Assembly (NCBI GenBank): GCA_964559125.1
Contig: CAZLGW010000026.1
Location: 1-64,000, forward strand
Length of the DNA stretch: 64,000 bases
Direction of reading: 5' to 3'
Source: Ravibacter sp964559125
Lineage (GTDB): Bacteria; Bacteroidota; Bacteroidia; Cytophagales; Spirosomataceae
Shown here piece by piece: positions 1-9,300 of this stretch. Each line of letters starts with the position of its first letter. Position 1 is the first letter of the stretch. The notes under the pieces were generated by a model. It was given only the letters and a program-made list of their open reading frames with translations, made no database searches and was not told where the DNA came from. Made by a program: the position numbers and the translations under genes.

Positions 1-93
1 CGGGATATCGAAAAAGCGGTACTCTCGGAGGCGCTGAAGCTCGTGTTTAACGACAGGGTATTTATTCACCGGAACCGTACAGTGATACTTTAA
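1..93 (+). CDS. C-terminal end of an unidentified protein (5' end outside window)
   Basis: Frame 1 is open from the first base and ends at TAA 91-93, giving the last 30 residues of a protein. The tail reads RDIEKAVLSEALKLVFNDRV followed by FIHRNRTVIL. This is too short to assign a family and no motif is recognisable. It lies on the same strand as the ATPase gene at 288, but nearly 200 AT-rich bases separate them, so they need not be co-transcribed. The call rests only on the uninterrupted frame up to the window edge. Confidence 0.45.
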   Translation, partial: RDIEKAVLSEALKLVFNDRVFIHRNRTVIL

Positions 94-287
94 AATAATT
101 TACATAACACAACCTGTCGCTTATGCAGGAAATTAAGTGGGAAATTTATAACTTTCCACCAATATGGTGCGTATAGGAGTTATATAAACCCAAAGGTCAA
201 AAAGATAATTAAGCCGAGTGAATAATCATCACATACATTATGGTACGTAGATAAAAATCACTTTGTCATTCAACAATTAAGAAAATC

Positions 288-1376
288 GTGAGCATTCACT
301 CTGTTAAGATACGAAATTTCAAAAGCATTAGGGAAACTGACGAAATACATTTAAAATCCCTAAATGTACTTATAGGCGCTAATGGCGCTGGTAAAACCAA
401 TTTCATAAGCTTCTTCAAATTTTTAAACAAGTTATCCGAGCAACACTTACAGTTATATATAAGTCAGAATGGCCGGTCTGATAATTTTCTCTACTTTGGA
501 AATAAGGTATCGGATTCACTAAGAGGTAAGATCATTTTCGATAATGAGTGGAGGAATGAATACAGATTCAAAATGGTTCCCGATCAATCAGGCAGCCTCA
601 TATTTGCCTGGGAGTGGAGTAACCTGACATTACCTGGAACAACTGAATTGAATAAACTCCAAATCAGCGAAGGAGGAAACCGTGAGACTGTATTACCCGA
701 ATCAGGCGAGTACAGAAACAATCATCTCAACAACCTCTTTCAGAGCTTTAAAATTTTCCATTTCCATGACACTAGCTTCAATTCAAAAGTTAAGCAACCC
801 TGTGTAGCTAAGGACTATGCCAGTCTACATGAAGACGGAAGTAATTTGGCGGCATTTTTATACAGGATCCAGGAATCGAAACCTCAACATTTTAGCTTTA
901 TCGTAAAAGTAATTCAGTCGATAGCGCCCTTTTTCCAAGGCTTCTATTTACAACCAGATGAAATTGATCCAAACTATATTTTTTTGCGATGGAGAGAAAA
1001 AGGTTCCGATCAGCTTTTTACGGCTCACAACTTCTCCGACGGCACGTTACGAATGATTTGTCTTGTTACGCTATTAATGCAGCCCGAGTTGCCGGATACA
1101 ATTATAATAGATGAGCCGGAACTTGGTCTTCATCCTTTTGCCATTAGCAAATTGGCTTCAATGATTAAAATAGCATCTAAAAAGGCTCAGATTATCATTT
1201 CCACACAGTCTACAAACCTGGTCGATCAATTTGCTCCTGACGATATTATCGTCGTAGAACGGGAAAGTAACCAGAGTGTATTCAAGCGGCTAAATGAGGA
1301 ATCTCTCCTGAGTTGGAGAGAGGAATATTCCCTGGGTGAATTATGGAGTAAGAATATATTGGGAGGTACGCCATGA
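288..1376 (+). CDS. AAA family ATPase (SMC/OLD-like), partner of the DUF4276 protein
   Basis: This is a 362-residue P-loop ATPase of the RecF/SMC/OLD type. Walker A (GANGAGKTN, residues 30-38) follows the usual N-terminal beta strands (IRNFKSIRE). An ABC-like Walker B (TIIIDEPELGLHP) lies near residues 270-285, followed by a QIIISTQS segment as in OLD-family ATPases. The start codon is GTG. The 3' end overlaps the next gene by ATGA, so the two are translationally coupled. Family knowledge: ATPases of this kind next to a Toprim or DUF4276 gene are often defence or DNA-transaction modules. The pair is visibly more AT-rich than the genes that follow, which suggests acquisition. A role in phage defence is inferred. 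ATPase assignment is firm; biological function is not. Confidence 0.85.
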   Translation: MSIHSVKIRNFKSIRETDEIHLKSLNVLIGANGAGKTNFISFFKFLNKLSEQHLQLYISQNGRSDNFLYFGNKVSDSLRGKIIFDNEWRNEYRFKMVPDQSGSLIFAWEWSNLTLPGTTELNKLQISEGGNRETVLPESGEYRNNHLNNLFQSFKIFHFHDTSFNSKVKQPCVAKDYASLHEDGSNLAAFLYRIQESKPQHFSFIVKVIQSIAPFFQGFYLQPDEIDPNYIFLRWREKGSDQLFTAHNFSDGTLRMICLVTLLMQPELPDTIIIDEPELGLHPFAISKLASMIKIASKKAQIIISTQSTNLVDQFAPDDIIVVERESNQSVFKRLNEESLLSWREEYSLGELWSKNILGGTP

Positions 1377-2044
1377 ATAAAGCATTAAAAATCCTTGTAG
1401 AAGGTAAAACGGAGCTCGAATTTGTAAAGAGCCTGCTAGTTCCACATCTGAATAAATTTCAAATTTATAATGTTCACCCAATTACGATTGAAACCAGTCC
1501 GGGATTTAAAGGCGGTGATGTCAGGTACAACGATCGATATAAAAAGCATATAAAACGACTCCTGCTGGAAAGCAATACTTATTTGGTAACTTCACTTATT
1601 GACTATTATCGCCTGGATCGAGATTTCCCTAATTTTAAAGAAAGTCAGGTACTCCCGAAAGAACGGAGAGTTGATTTCATAGAGCAGGGTTGTTTTGAAG
1701 ATGTCAATGACGACAGGTTCCTTCCATATATTCAAGTTCATGAGTTCGAGGCGCTACTATTTGCTTCAGAAAAGGGGTTTAATAACTGCTTTTGGAATCT
1801 CCCATCTTCCCATAAAAAAGAATTGTTGAGCGTTGTTAGCGAATTTGAAAACCCGGAGCTTATCAATGAACGTCCGGGATTTGCTCCTTCAGAACGATTG
1901 AAAAAACTAATTCCAGAATATGATAAACCTTTCTTTGGTAATATGATCGCGCTGGAAAACGGGCTGGATATTATTTTGAAAAAATGTCCCAGATTCAGCG
2001 ATTGGGTAAATACCCTCATACAAAGGATGCAAAAATCAAAGTAA
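1373..2044 (+). CDS. DUF4276 family protein (Toprim-like), partner of the AAA ATPase
   Basis: The 223-residue product opens with ILVEGKTELEF (residues about 8-18), the Toprim-like strand and conserved glutamate that start DUF4276 proteins. LIDYYRL in the middle and the signature HEFEALLFA also fit that family. The start codon overlaps the ATPase stop by four bases (ATGA). The closest functional analogy is a split version of OLD/GajA nucleases, in which an ATPase and a Toprim nuclease are one chain, or the PARIS pair (ATPase plus DUF4435). I see the family motifs directly; nuclease activity and defence function are inference. No downstream partner in the same direction is present, since the next gene is on the other strand. 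Confidence 0.8.
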   Translation: MNKALKILVEGKTELEFVKSLLVPHLNKFQIYNVHPITIETSPGFKGGDVRYNDRYKKHIKRLLLESNTYLVTSLIDYYRLDRDFPNFKESQVLPKERRVDFIEQGCFEDVNDDRFLPYIQVHEFEALLFASEKGFNNCFWNLPSSHKKELLSVVSEFENPELINERPGFAPSERLKKLIPEYDKPFFGNMIALENGLDIILKKCPRFSDWVNTLIQRMQKSK

Positions 2045-2097
2045 ACGCCCGAACTGTAATTCCTGCGGAGATAAAAGAACGGCTTTAAATTTGGGAA

Positions 2098-2850
2098 TCA
2101 CAAATCCGGATGCGCCTCAATAGCGAACAGGTATTTATCACCACGATAGTAAGAGTGTTCCAGCTCCACCACCTTGTCGAGCGAGGTGATTACTGCGCTT
2201 TCGAGCACGAAGATTGGGATTACATGAGGTATATCGAAATGGTTATCGTCCCCTCCCGGCTCGAAAAGCCTGCAGCTGAGGGTCTGTTTGAGGTGCGATA
2301 CTGAAAGCTGATACTTCTCCTCGTAAATCTTGTAATAGGATATTTCCGTCGAAAGGTGGTTAATCCGCGGACAAAGTATCAGCGATATATACTTGGTCTC
2401 GTCTTTCATGACCACTTCATTGGCGTAACGCAACTGGTGGATCTTCAGAACAGGGCCCTCTATAATAAAATGCTTACCACCTATTCCCAGCGAAACCCCT
2501 TCTTCCAGCACAGTCTTTTCGAGAATGATATTTTTGGGTTCGAAGCCTTCGGCTTTCAGCTTTTCGTTAAACCCCACGCGGGTATCGCCGATAGAGCCCA
2601 GCGTACGCAGCAGGCGCTGATCCATCGTACGGTTGAGAACAAAGGTCCCTTTTCCTTTGATCCTTCTCGCCCACCCCTTCAGCTCTATATCCAGCAAAGC
2701 CTTACGGGCTGTCGTATTGCTCACGCCATATACGCTGATAATCTCGTTTTCAGAAGGTATCTTGTCCCCGGGCCGGAATTCTCCGTTCCTGATCTTTCCT
2801 ATGATTTCTTCGCTTATAACCGAAAACTTGTGATTTACACTGGGTACCAT
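2098..2850 (-). CDS. GntR/HutC-type transcriptional regulator with UTRA domain
   Basis: A winged-helix DNA-binding domain occupies residues about 5-75 (GDKIPSENEIISVYGVSNTT, then RKALLDIELKGWARRIKGKG and TFV). It is followed by a UTRA ligand-binding domain ending in the typical HSYYRGDKYLFAIE. The frame is open to 3069, but the extra 73 residues have no family counterpart, so I start at the ATG with 5' base 2850. This gives 250 residues, the normal size. Family members sense sugars, sugar phosphates or small acids and repress neighbouring operons. It is divergently oriented from the large secreted-protein gene at 3311 and could control either. No ligand can be deduced. The gene ends about 50 bases from the convergent DUF4276 gene. 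Confidence 0.85.
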   Translation of the reverse strand: MVPSVNHKFSVISEEIIGKIRNGEFRPGDKIPSENEIISVYGVSNTTARKALLDIELKGWARRIKGKGTFVLNRTMDQRLLRTLGSIGDTRVGFNEKLKAEGFEPKNIILEKTVLEEGVSLGIGGKHFIIEGPVLKIHQLRYANEVVMKDETKYISLILCPRINHLSTEISYYKIYEEKYQLSVSHLKQTLSCRLFEPGGDDNHFDIPHVIPIFVLESAVITSLDKVVELEHSYYRGDKYLFAIEAHPDL

Positions 2851-3067
2851 TCTCTTAGCTTTATAGTAATGAAGGGAAGCGTGGCCGGATAAAACGCTTT
2901 TCGTGCTTAATTCCTCAAAGCTAAAATAATTAATACACAAATACATCCGTAATTGCTTTAACCGGGGATAAACTCCGCCGGCTTGCCCTGCTTTCCCGGC
3001 AGGCCCGAACTTTCCGGCCTGCACGCCCTTCAACGACCCATAACGCAGTTTTGTATGCCGGAATATC

Positions 3068-3109
3068 AAAGAGGCTGTCTCAGGAATAAGAATCTGAGTC
3101 AGCCTCTTT
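3068..3109. terminator. Strong hairpin, terminator-like or IS-end-like
   Basis: AAAGAGGCTG (3068-3077) pairs perfectly with CAGCCTCTTT (3100-3109). One mismatch further in, CTCA (3079-3082) pairs with TGAG (3095-3098), leaving a 12-base loop. A/T runs flank both sides, so it could terminate in either direction. It sits between the start of the GntR gene and the TCAC repeats, where there is no gene end to terminate, so it may insulate the promoter at 3126 or be a remnant of an insertion-sequence end. Confidence 0.55.
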
Positions 3110-3125
3110 TGGCATTTACATTATT

Positions 3126-3173
3126 TCACGCTTTTGTCACGTTCTGTCACGCCTTTTTCACGCTCAGAATTTG
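3126..3173 (+). promoter_or_regulatory. Four phased TCAC repeats and -7-like element upstream of the LamG/beta-helix gene
   Basis: TCAC occurs at 3126, 3137, 3147 and 3158, with spacing 11, 10 and 11 bases, which places all four on one face of the helix. Four bases after the last copy is AGAATTTG (3166-3173), an imperfect match to the Bacteroidota -7 element TAnnTTTG. There is no -33 TTTG at the right distance. The same layout occurs at 12396-12445 before the paralogous gene. This looks like an activator-dependent promoter. The activator is not identified; the TPR/LuxR-type protein encoded between the two copies is the obvious candidate. Confidence 0.6.
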
Positions 3174-3310
3174 TTCCCCACCCCTTTTTAAGCACATTTT
3201 TGGAAGATGGCCGTAAAATCGGCAACTGTGCCCGACCGACCTTATGACCCCAATCCGGGACGTGGTTATGTGAACTGCAAACAATATCATTCAACGTTAA
3301 ACTCCGGACT

Positions 3311-6300
3311 ATGAACCCTACAAGTATGAAACTACCCTTCCTGCCTGAAAACCGGCAGGTAGGCTCTATCGCCAAAAAGCGTTTTTTTTTGCTACTCTTC
3401 CTTGTTTTTTGCTTTCAGGGAAATGAAATATTTGCCCAGGTCAATGCGCTGCATTTTGACGGCATAGACGACAGGGTCGAGATTCCCGATAACAGCGCCC
3501 TGGATTTTACACATACCGGCACCTATACACTCGAATGCTGGATAAAACCCTCCGGTTTCAATTTCCTGGCAGGCATTATTTCCAAATTCCATACCAGCAA
3601 CGCAAACGGCTATTTCCTGCGGCTAAAGGCCGAAGCGCCTTATACAGGCATCGATTTTGACAATATGCAGACGGCAGACGGCGTCCTCAGCGCCGACACC
3701 TGGTATCATCTCGCCGCGGTCAACAACGGCGGCACGCGAACGCTCTATGTAAACGGCGTACCACAGGCACTGACAGGCTCGCCGTGGCCGGTAGCAGCCA
3801 ATAACAACCAGCTGGCGATCGGGGTGGATTACCTGTCTTCGCCCCGGTATTTCAACGGCGTCATAGATGAAGTCAGGATCTGGAGCACAGCCCGTAGCCA
3901 GGCCGATATACAGGACAATATGGGCCAGGGTATAAGCCCCTCCTCGCCGGAACTGGTCGCATATTATAAAATGGACGCCGGCGTGCCGTGCGGCGACAAC
4001 GCCGGATTGACGCAGATAACGGATGCTACCGGCAACGGCCACCACGGCACGGTGATAAACTTTGCGCTGAACGGCAGCACGTCCAACCTGGTAAACGGCT
4101 ATATCCCCCGCAACGTGCTTTTCGTGGACGAAGCCGCAACCGGCGGCAACTCTGGAAGCAATTGGGAAAACGCCCTGACTTCATTGGCAGACGCCTTTGC
4201 TATAGCCGGCGCCAACCCGGCCATAGACAGCATCCTGGTGGCAACCGGCACTTACTATCCCGAACATTTTGCCGGCAACGGGAGCCATCCCCGCGACATC
4301 GCATTCGTTTTACCCGCCAATGTAAAAGTATTGGGGGGATATCCGTCTGGCGGGGGAATAAGGCATGTGTCTAACCACCCTGTAGTACTTCATGGAGATA
4401 TAGATAAAAACAATATACCGGACGATGGCAATGTTTCCCACGTGGTGATCGCTGCGGGAGACCTGGGCACTGCCGAGCTGGATGGCTTTACCATTACAGG
4501 CGGTAACGCCGCATCGCTGAATACCATAACCGTAAACGGAAAGCCTGTCGGGCATCACCAGGGCGGCGCTATATACACCGAAGGCGCCTCCATCGTCATC
4601 CGAAACTGTACGTTTACCGGAAACCAGGCGCAAGATGGCGGCGCTATTTCCAATCATAGCGCATCGCCCGTCATTACCAGCTGCCATTTCGTAGGTAACA
4701 CGGCAGCATCGGGCGGCGCTATCCATAATACCGGTACCGTTTCAGACCCATCTTCTCCTGTGATCATTAACTGCCTTTTTACCGGAAACGGATCGGCCCA
4801 CGGCGGTGTTCTCTATAATGATTCCTATTCGGCCCCGACCGCTGTCAATTGTACTTTTTACGGAAACACGGCCTCTGCCGGCAATAGCGGCGTCGTGTAC
4901 AACAATAACGCTTCCGTTTCGACGATCATCAACTCGATCTTATACGCCAATGGCAGCATAGCAGAAAACGCCCCTGGCAGCTCAAGCCAGATAACGTACA
5001 GCATTACGGAGGGCGGCCACGACGGCGACGGCAATTTAGATGCAGACCCGCAGCTCACAGATCCCGGCAACGGTGATTTTAGCCTGCAGCCGGACAGCCC
5101 GGCTGTTAACGCGGGAGACAACAGCGTGGTGACCGTTCTGACCGACCTGGCCGGGAATTACCGCATCCGCTACGGGAATGTGGATATGGGCGCTTATGAG
5201 GTACAAACAGGTAGTATTCTGCTTCATGTGGCCCCGGATGCCAATGGTATTTTATATGTGGTAAAAGGAGCAGGCGGTACCGGAAGCTCCTGGAGCGATG
5301 CATTGGGCGAGCTGGCTGATGCACTGCTGGGCGCAAAACAGCTAAACGACGACGCAGCCGGATCGGTTACGCAGATATGGGTGGCCAAAGGCACCTATTT
5401 TCCCATATATAACGCAGGCGATGGCACAGATGAAAGGGACAGGGCTTTTGTATTACCGGAGAACGTACAGGTATACGGCGGTTTCGACCCCAGTAACGGT
5501 ATAGACGATCTGACGGATACCCGGCTGCTGCCTTCAGCCGACGGCGGGGCGACCGTCCTTTCCGGTGATTTTGACCGGGACGACAACATAACCGGCAATG
5601 GCGGCAGCCTGGTGATTACAGGAAACAGCGAAAATGCCTACCATGTAGTGGTCGCCACCGGCAACGCAGGTACAGCCAGGCTGGACGGCTTCATCATAAC
5701 GGGAGGCAACGCCGACAGGAGCGGTAATATCGAAATAGACGGGGCTACCGTTTACGGCAACCACGGCGGCGGACTGATCAGCGTGGCAGCATTTTCACCT
5801 GTTATCATCAATTGCACCTTTACCGGCAATTCGGCCTTCAATGGCGGTGGTATAGCAAGCCGTCATCCCTCCCTGCAGGAGCTAACCGTCAACAGCTGTT
5901 CTTTTACGAAAAACAGCGCTATCAATACCGGCGGCGGTATTTATAATCGCAATTCCAGCAATACATCTGTGATTAGTCACTGTCTTTTTACCGGGAACCT
6001 GGCCAACTACGGTGCAGGGTTGTTCAACCTTGCCGCTTCGCCCCTCGTCAGCCATTGTACTTTTTCAGGCGGCAACAAAGTCAATTTCTATGGCGGGGCC
6101 GTATATAACCAGAATGGTTCCTCACCTGTTTTTGAAAGCTGTACCTTTGCCGGGGGCGCGGCACAATACGGCGCAGGCATGTTCAACGACAACGCGTCGC
6201 CCGGTATCAGCAATTGTGTGTTTGTAGGTAATCAATCCATCTATAATGCCGGCGCGTTGTTTAACGACGCAGCATCTGTCGCGTCGATCGTCAACAGCAC

Positions 6301-9300
6301 TTTCTCTGCCAACTCGGCCGCTCCTGTCTTTAACAGAAACGCTTCTCTTACCCTGACCAACAGCATTGTATACGGCAATGGAAGCGGCCATGGTATTGTG
6401 AATGAAAATGCTACTTCTACCGTTACCTATAGCCTTGTCCAGGGAATGCCGGCCGATGAAGCTCTTCATAACCTCGACGGCCAGGCGGATCATTCCCTGT
6501 TTACCGATACCGGCAACCCTGCCGGTCCTGACGGAGTCTTCGGCACACCCGACGACGGGTTTTCGCTGTTGTTCTGCAGCCCGGCTGTCAATGCAGGTAG
6601 CAACGATGACGCCCCCGCTTCCGGGATGGACATTGCCGGCAGCGCCCGTATAGGTAATATAACCGTAGACCTGGGCGCTTATGAGGTACAGAGCTCCTTC
6701 GACCCGATCGGAACCGCTGTTTATGTAGATGGAGCAAACGGCAGCGATGCCCATAGCGGTACCAGCTGGCAGAAAGCCTTCAAAACACTTTCATACGCCC
6801 TGGAAGCGACACAGAATATCCTCTGCTATGCCGGCGTCGACAGCATACTGGTAGCAGAGGGCACCTATTACCCTACCGGCGGGCAATCCGGAGACGACAG
6901 GGATCGTACTCTTCTGGTTAAACGCGGCTTGAAAATACTGGGCGGCTATCCTGCCGGCGGGGGCGCCAGAAACCCTCAGGTTTACCCGGTTTACCTGGAC
7001 GGAAATATTAACGACGCAGGTACAAACACAGATAACAGCCACCACATCATGGTCATTGCCGGCCTGCCGGCCGAAGCCGATAGTGTTGTGGTAGACGGCT
7101 TTATATTCCGGTATGGCAGCGCTACCGGAGAAGGCGATGTAAGCTACAACGGCGTGCCGATCGGCCGGAATTTTGCCGGTGGGCTGATCGCGATTCATAA
7201 TGCAAATGGGGAGAAAATCAGGGTAAGCAATTGTACATTTACCGAAAACATGGCTGTATTGGGCTGTGGCATGGTTTCTTACCATTCAGATACCCGCATT
7301 GTCAATTGCAGCTTTACTCATAACACGACCGGGAGCAACGCATTCGGCACCTCCGGGGGCGGGCTGTATATAGAGGGAGGCGCGCCTGTGGTAGACAGCT
7401 GTATTTTCGAGAACAATTTTTCCGGCTACGGAGGCGGCGGCATGGCCATCATGCATGCCTCGGGGGCTATGGTAAGCAACAGTACATTTAGCGGGAATCA
7501 TAGCGCGTTCAGAGGCGGGGGTGGGCTCCGGAACATCAGCTCGAACGTGCATGTGACCAACTGCACCTTCACCGGTAATAAAGTCTCCTTTCTCGGAACG
7601 GCGGACACCGACGGTGGTGGTATATACAACCACAGCAGCATCGTGACCGTGCGGGACTGTATCTTTTCCCATAATACCATAACGGGTATGGGAGGAGGGA
7701 TCTATAACCGGTCATCCGATCTCCACCTCTCCAACAGCATTTTCTACCGTAATTTAGCCGTAGGCAACGGTAACGGGTATGGCGGCGGACTGTATAATTT
7801 CGCTAATTTTGACAGGCCGGTTTCCGTCAGCAACTGCACCTTCCTGCGCAACGAAAGCAGGTTCTTCGGCGGAGCGGTTTTCAACTCTTCCTCATACAAC
7901 TTCAGGATAACCAATACCATTGTCTGGGGCAACATCAGCTTGGGCGATCACAATACTGCGCCGCAGGGGCCGGGCCTTTATACCGACTATACCAGCACTT
8001 TCCCTGTTGTCAGCTACAGTCTCATACAGGGCCATACCGGGGGCGAGGGCAATATCACACCGGCTACCGACCCACTGTTTACCGATATTGATAACGCCGC
8101 CGGCGCAGACGGTATCTGGCGTACGCCCGACGACGGGCTTACGCTGCAGTTCTGCTCACCGGCTGCAAATGCAGGCACACCCGACACCACCGGGCTCGGC
8201 CTCCCTGCCTGGGACCTGGCCGGCCAGGCACGTATCTTCGATGGCAGAATAGACATAGGCGCCTACGAATTCCAGGATATCAGCTTATCTTCCGCTATTT
8301 ACGTGGATGATGCCGCCGGCAGCGACGACAATAACGGCGCCAGTTGGGGAACCGCTTTTAAAACCCTCAGCCAAGCGCTCCGCAAAGTGAACAATACCGA
8401 CTGCTATACCGGGGTCGACAGCATACTGGTAGCCACGGGCACCTACTACCCTACCGGCGCGCAGGCGGGTGACGACAGGGACAGCACGTTCCTGGTAAAA
8501 CGCGGAGGCTTAAAGCTGCTGGGCGGGTATCCCACGGGCGGAGGCGTCAGGAATGCGAAGCTTCATCCGGTCTATCTGGACGGAAACATCAATAACCCGG
8601 CTACCGCCGACGACAACAGCTACCATATTATGGTCGTGGCAGGCCTGCCTGCCGACGCCGACAGCATCGTAATTGACGGCTTCACGTTCCGCAACGGCCA
8701 GGCAACAGGCACTGGTGACAAAACCTATAACGACGTGGCTATGGGCAGGGGCTTTGCCGGAGGTCTGATCGTCATCAACAATAGTAACGGTGAAAAAATT
8801 ACCGTAAGGAACTGTTCCTTTACCAGCAATACTGCAATAAGGGGCGGGGGAATGGTCGTTTACGGTAATTCCATACGGTTGGAAAATTGCATTTTCACGA
8901 ATAACCAGGCCATATCGGGCAATATGATCGCGAATGGCGGGGGGCTATATGCCGAAGGAGGCGCTCCCATTGTGGCCGGTTGCCTGTTCGCCGGTAATTC
9001 ATCGGCCCAGTTCGGTGGCGGTATAAGCAATTATCTTTCCGAAGCCCGTATCCTCAACAGCACATTTTCAGGTAATACCGCAGCTTCCGGCGGGGGGATT
9101 TACAGCAATGACGCAGGCATTCTCCACAACACGATTATATGGGGCAACAGCTCTGGAATTACGGATGCCAACAGCACACTTACCGTAGGGCATTCGATCG
9201 TGCAGGGAGGTTTTGGAGGCGACGACAATATAGATGCCGACCCCCTGTTTATCAACAGCACGGCCGGCGACTATCGTCCTGCTGCCTGCTCCCCGGCGGT

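Noticed and set aside
2356..2892. Open frame of 178 codons on the plus strand opposite the GntR gene
   Set aside because: It is the antisense shadow of the regulator; the minus strand carries the clear winged-helix and UTRA motifs.
3068..3109. The hairpin taken as proof of an insertion sequence
   Set aside because: No transposase gene or second inverted repeat is present nearby; a terminator or insulator is the simpler reading.
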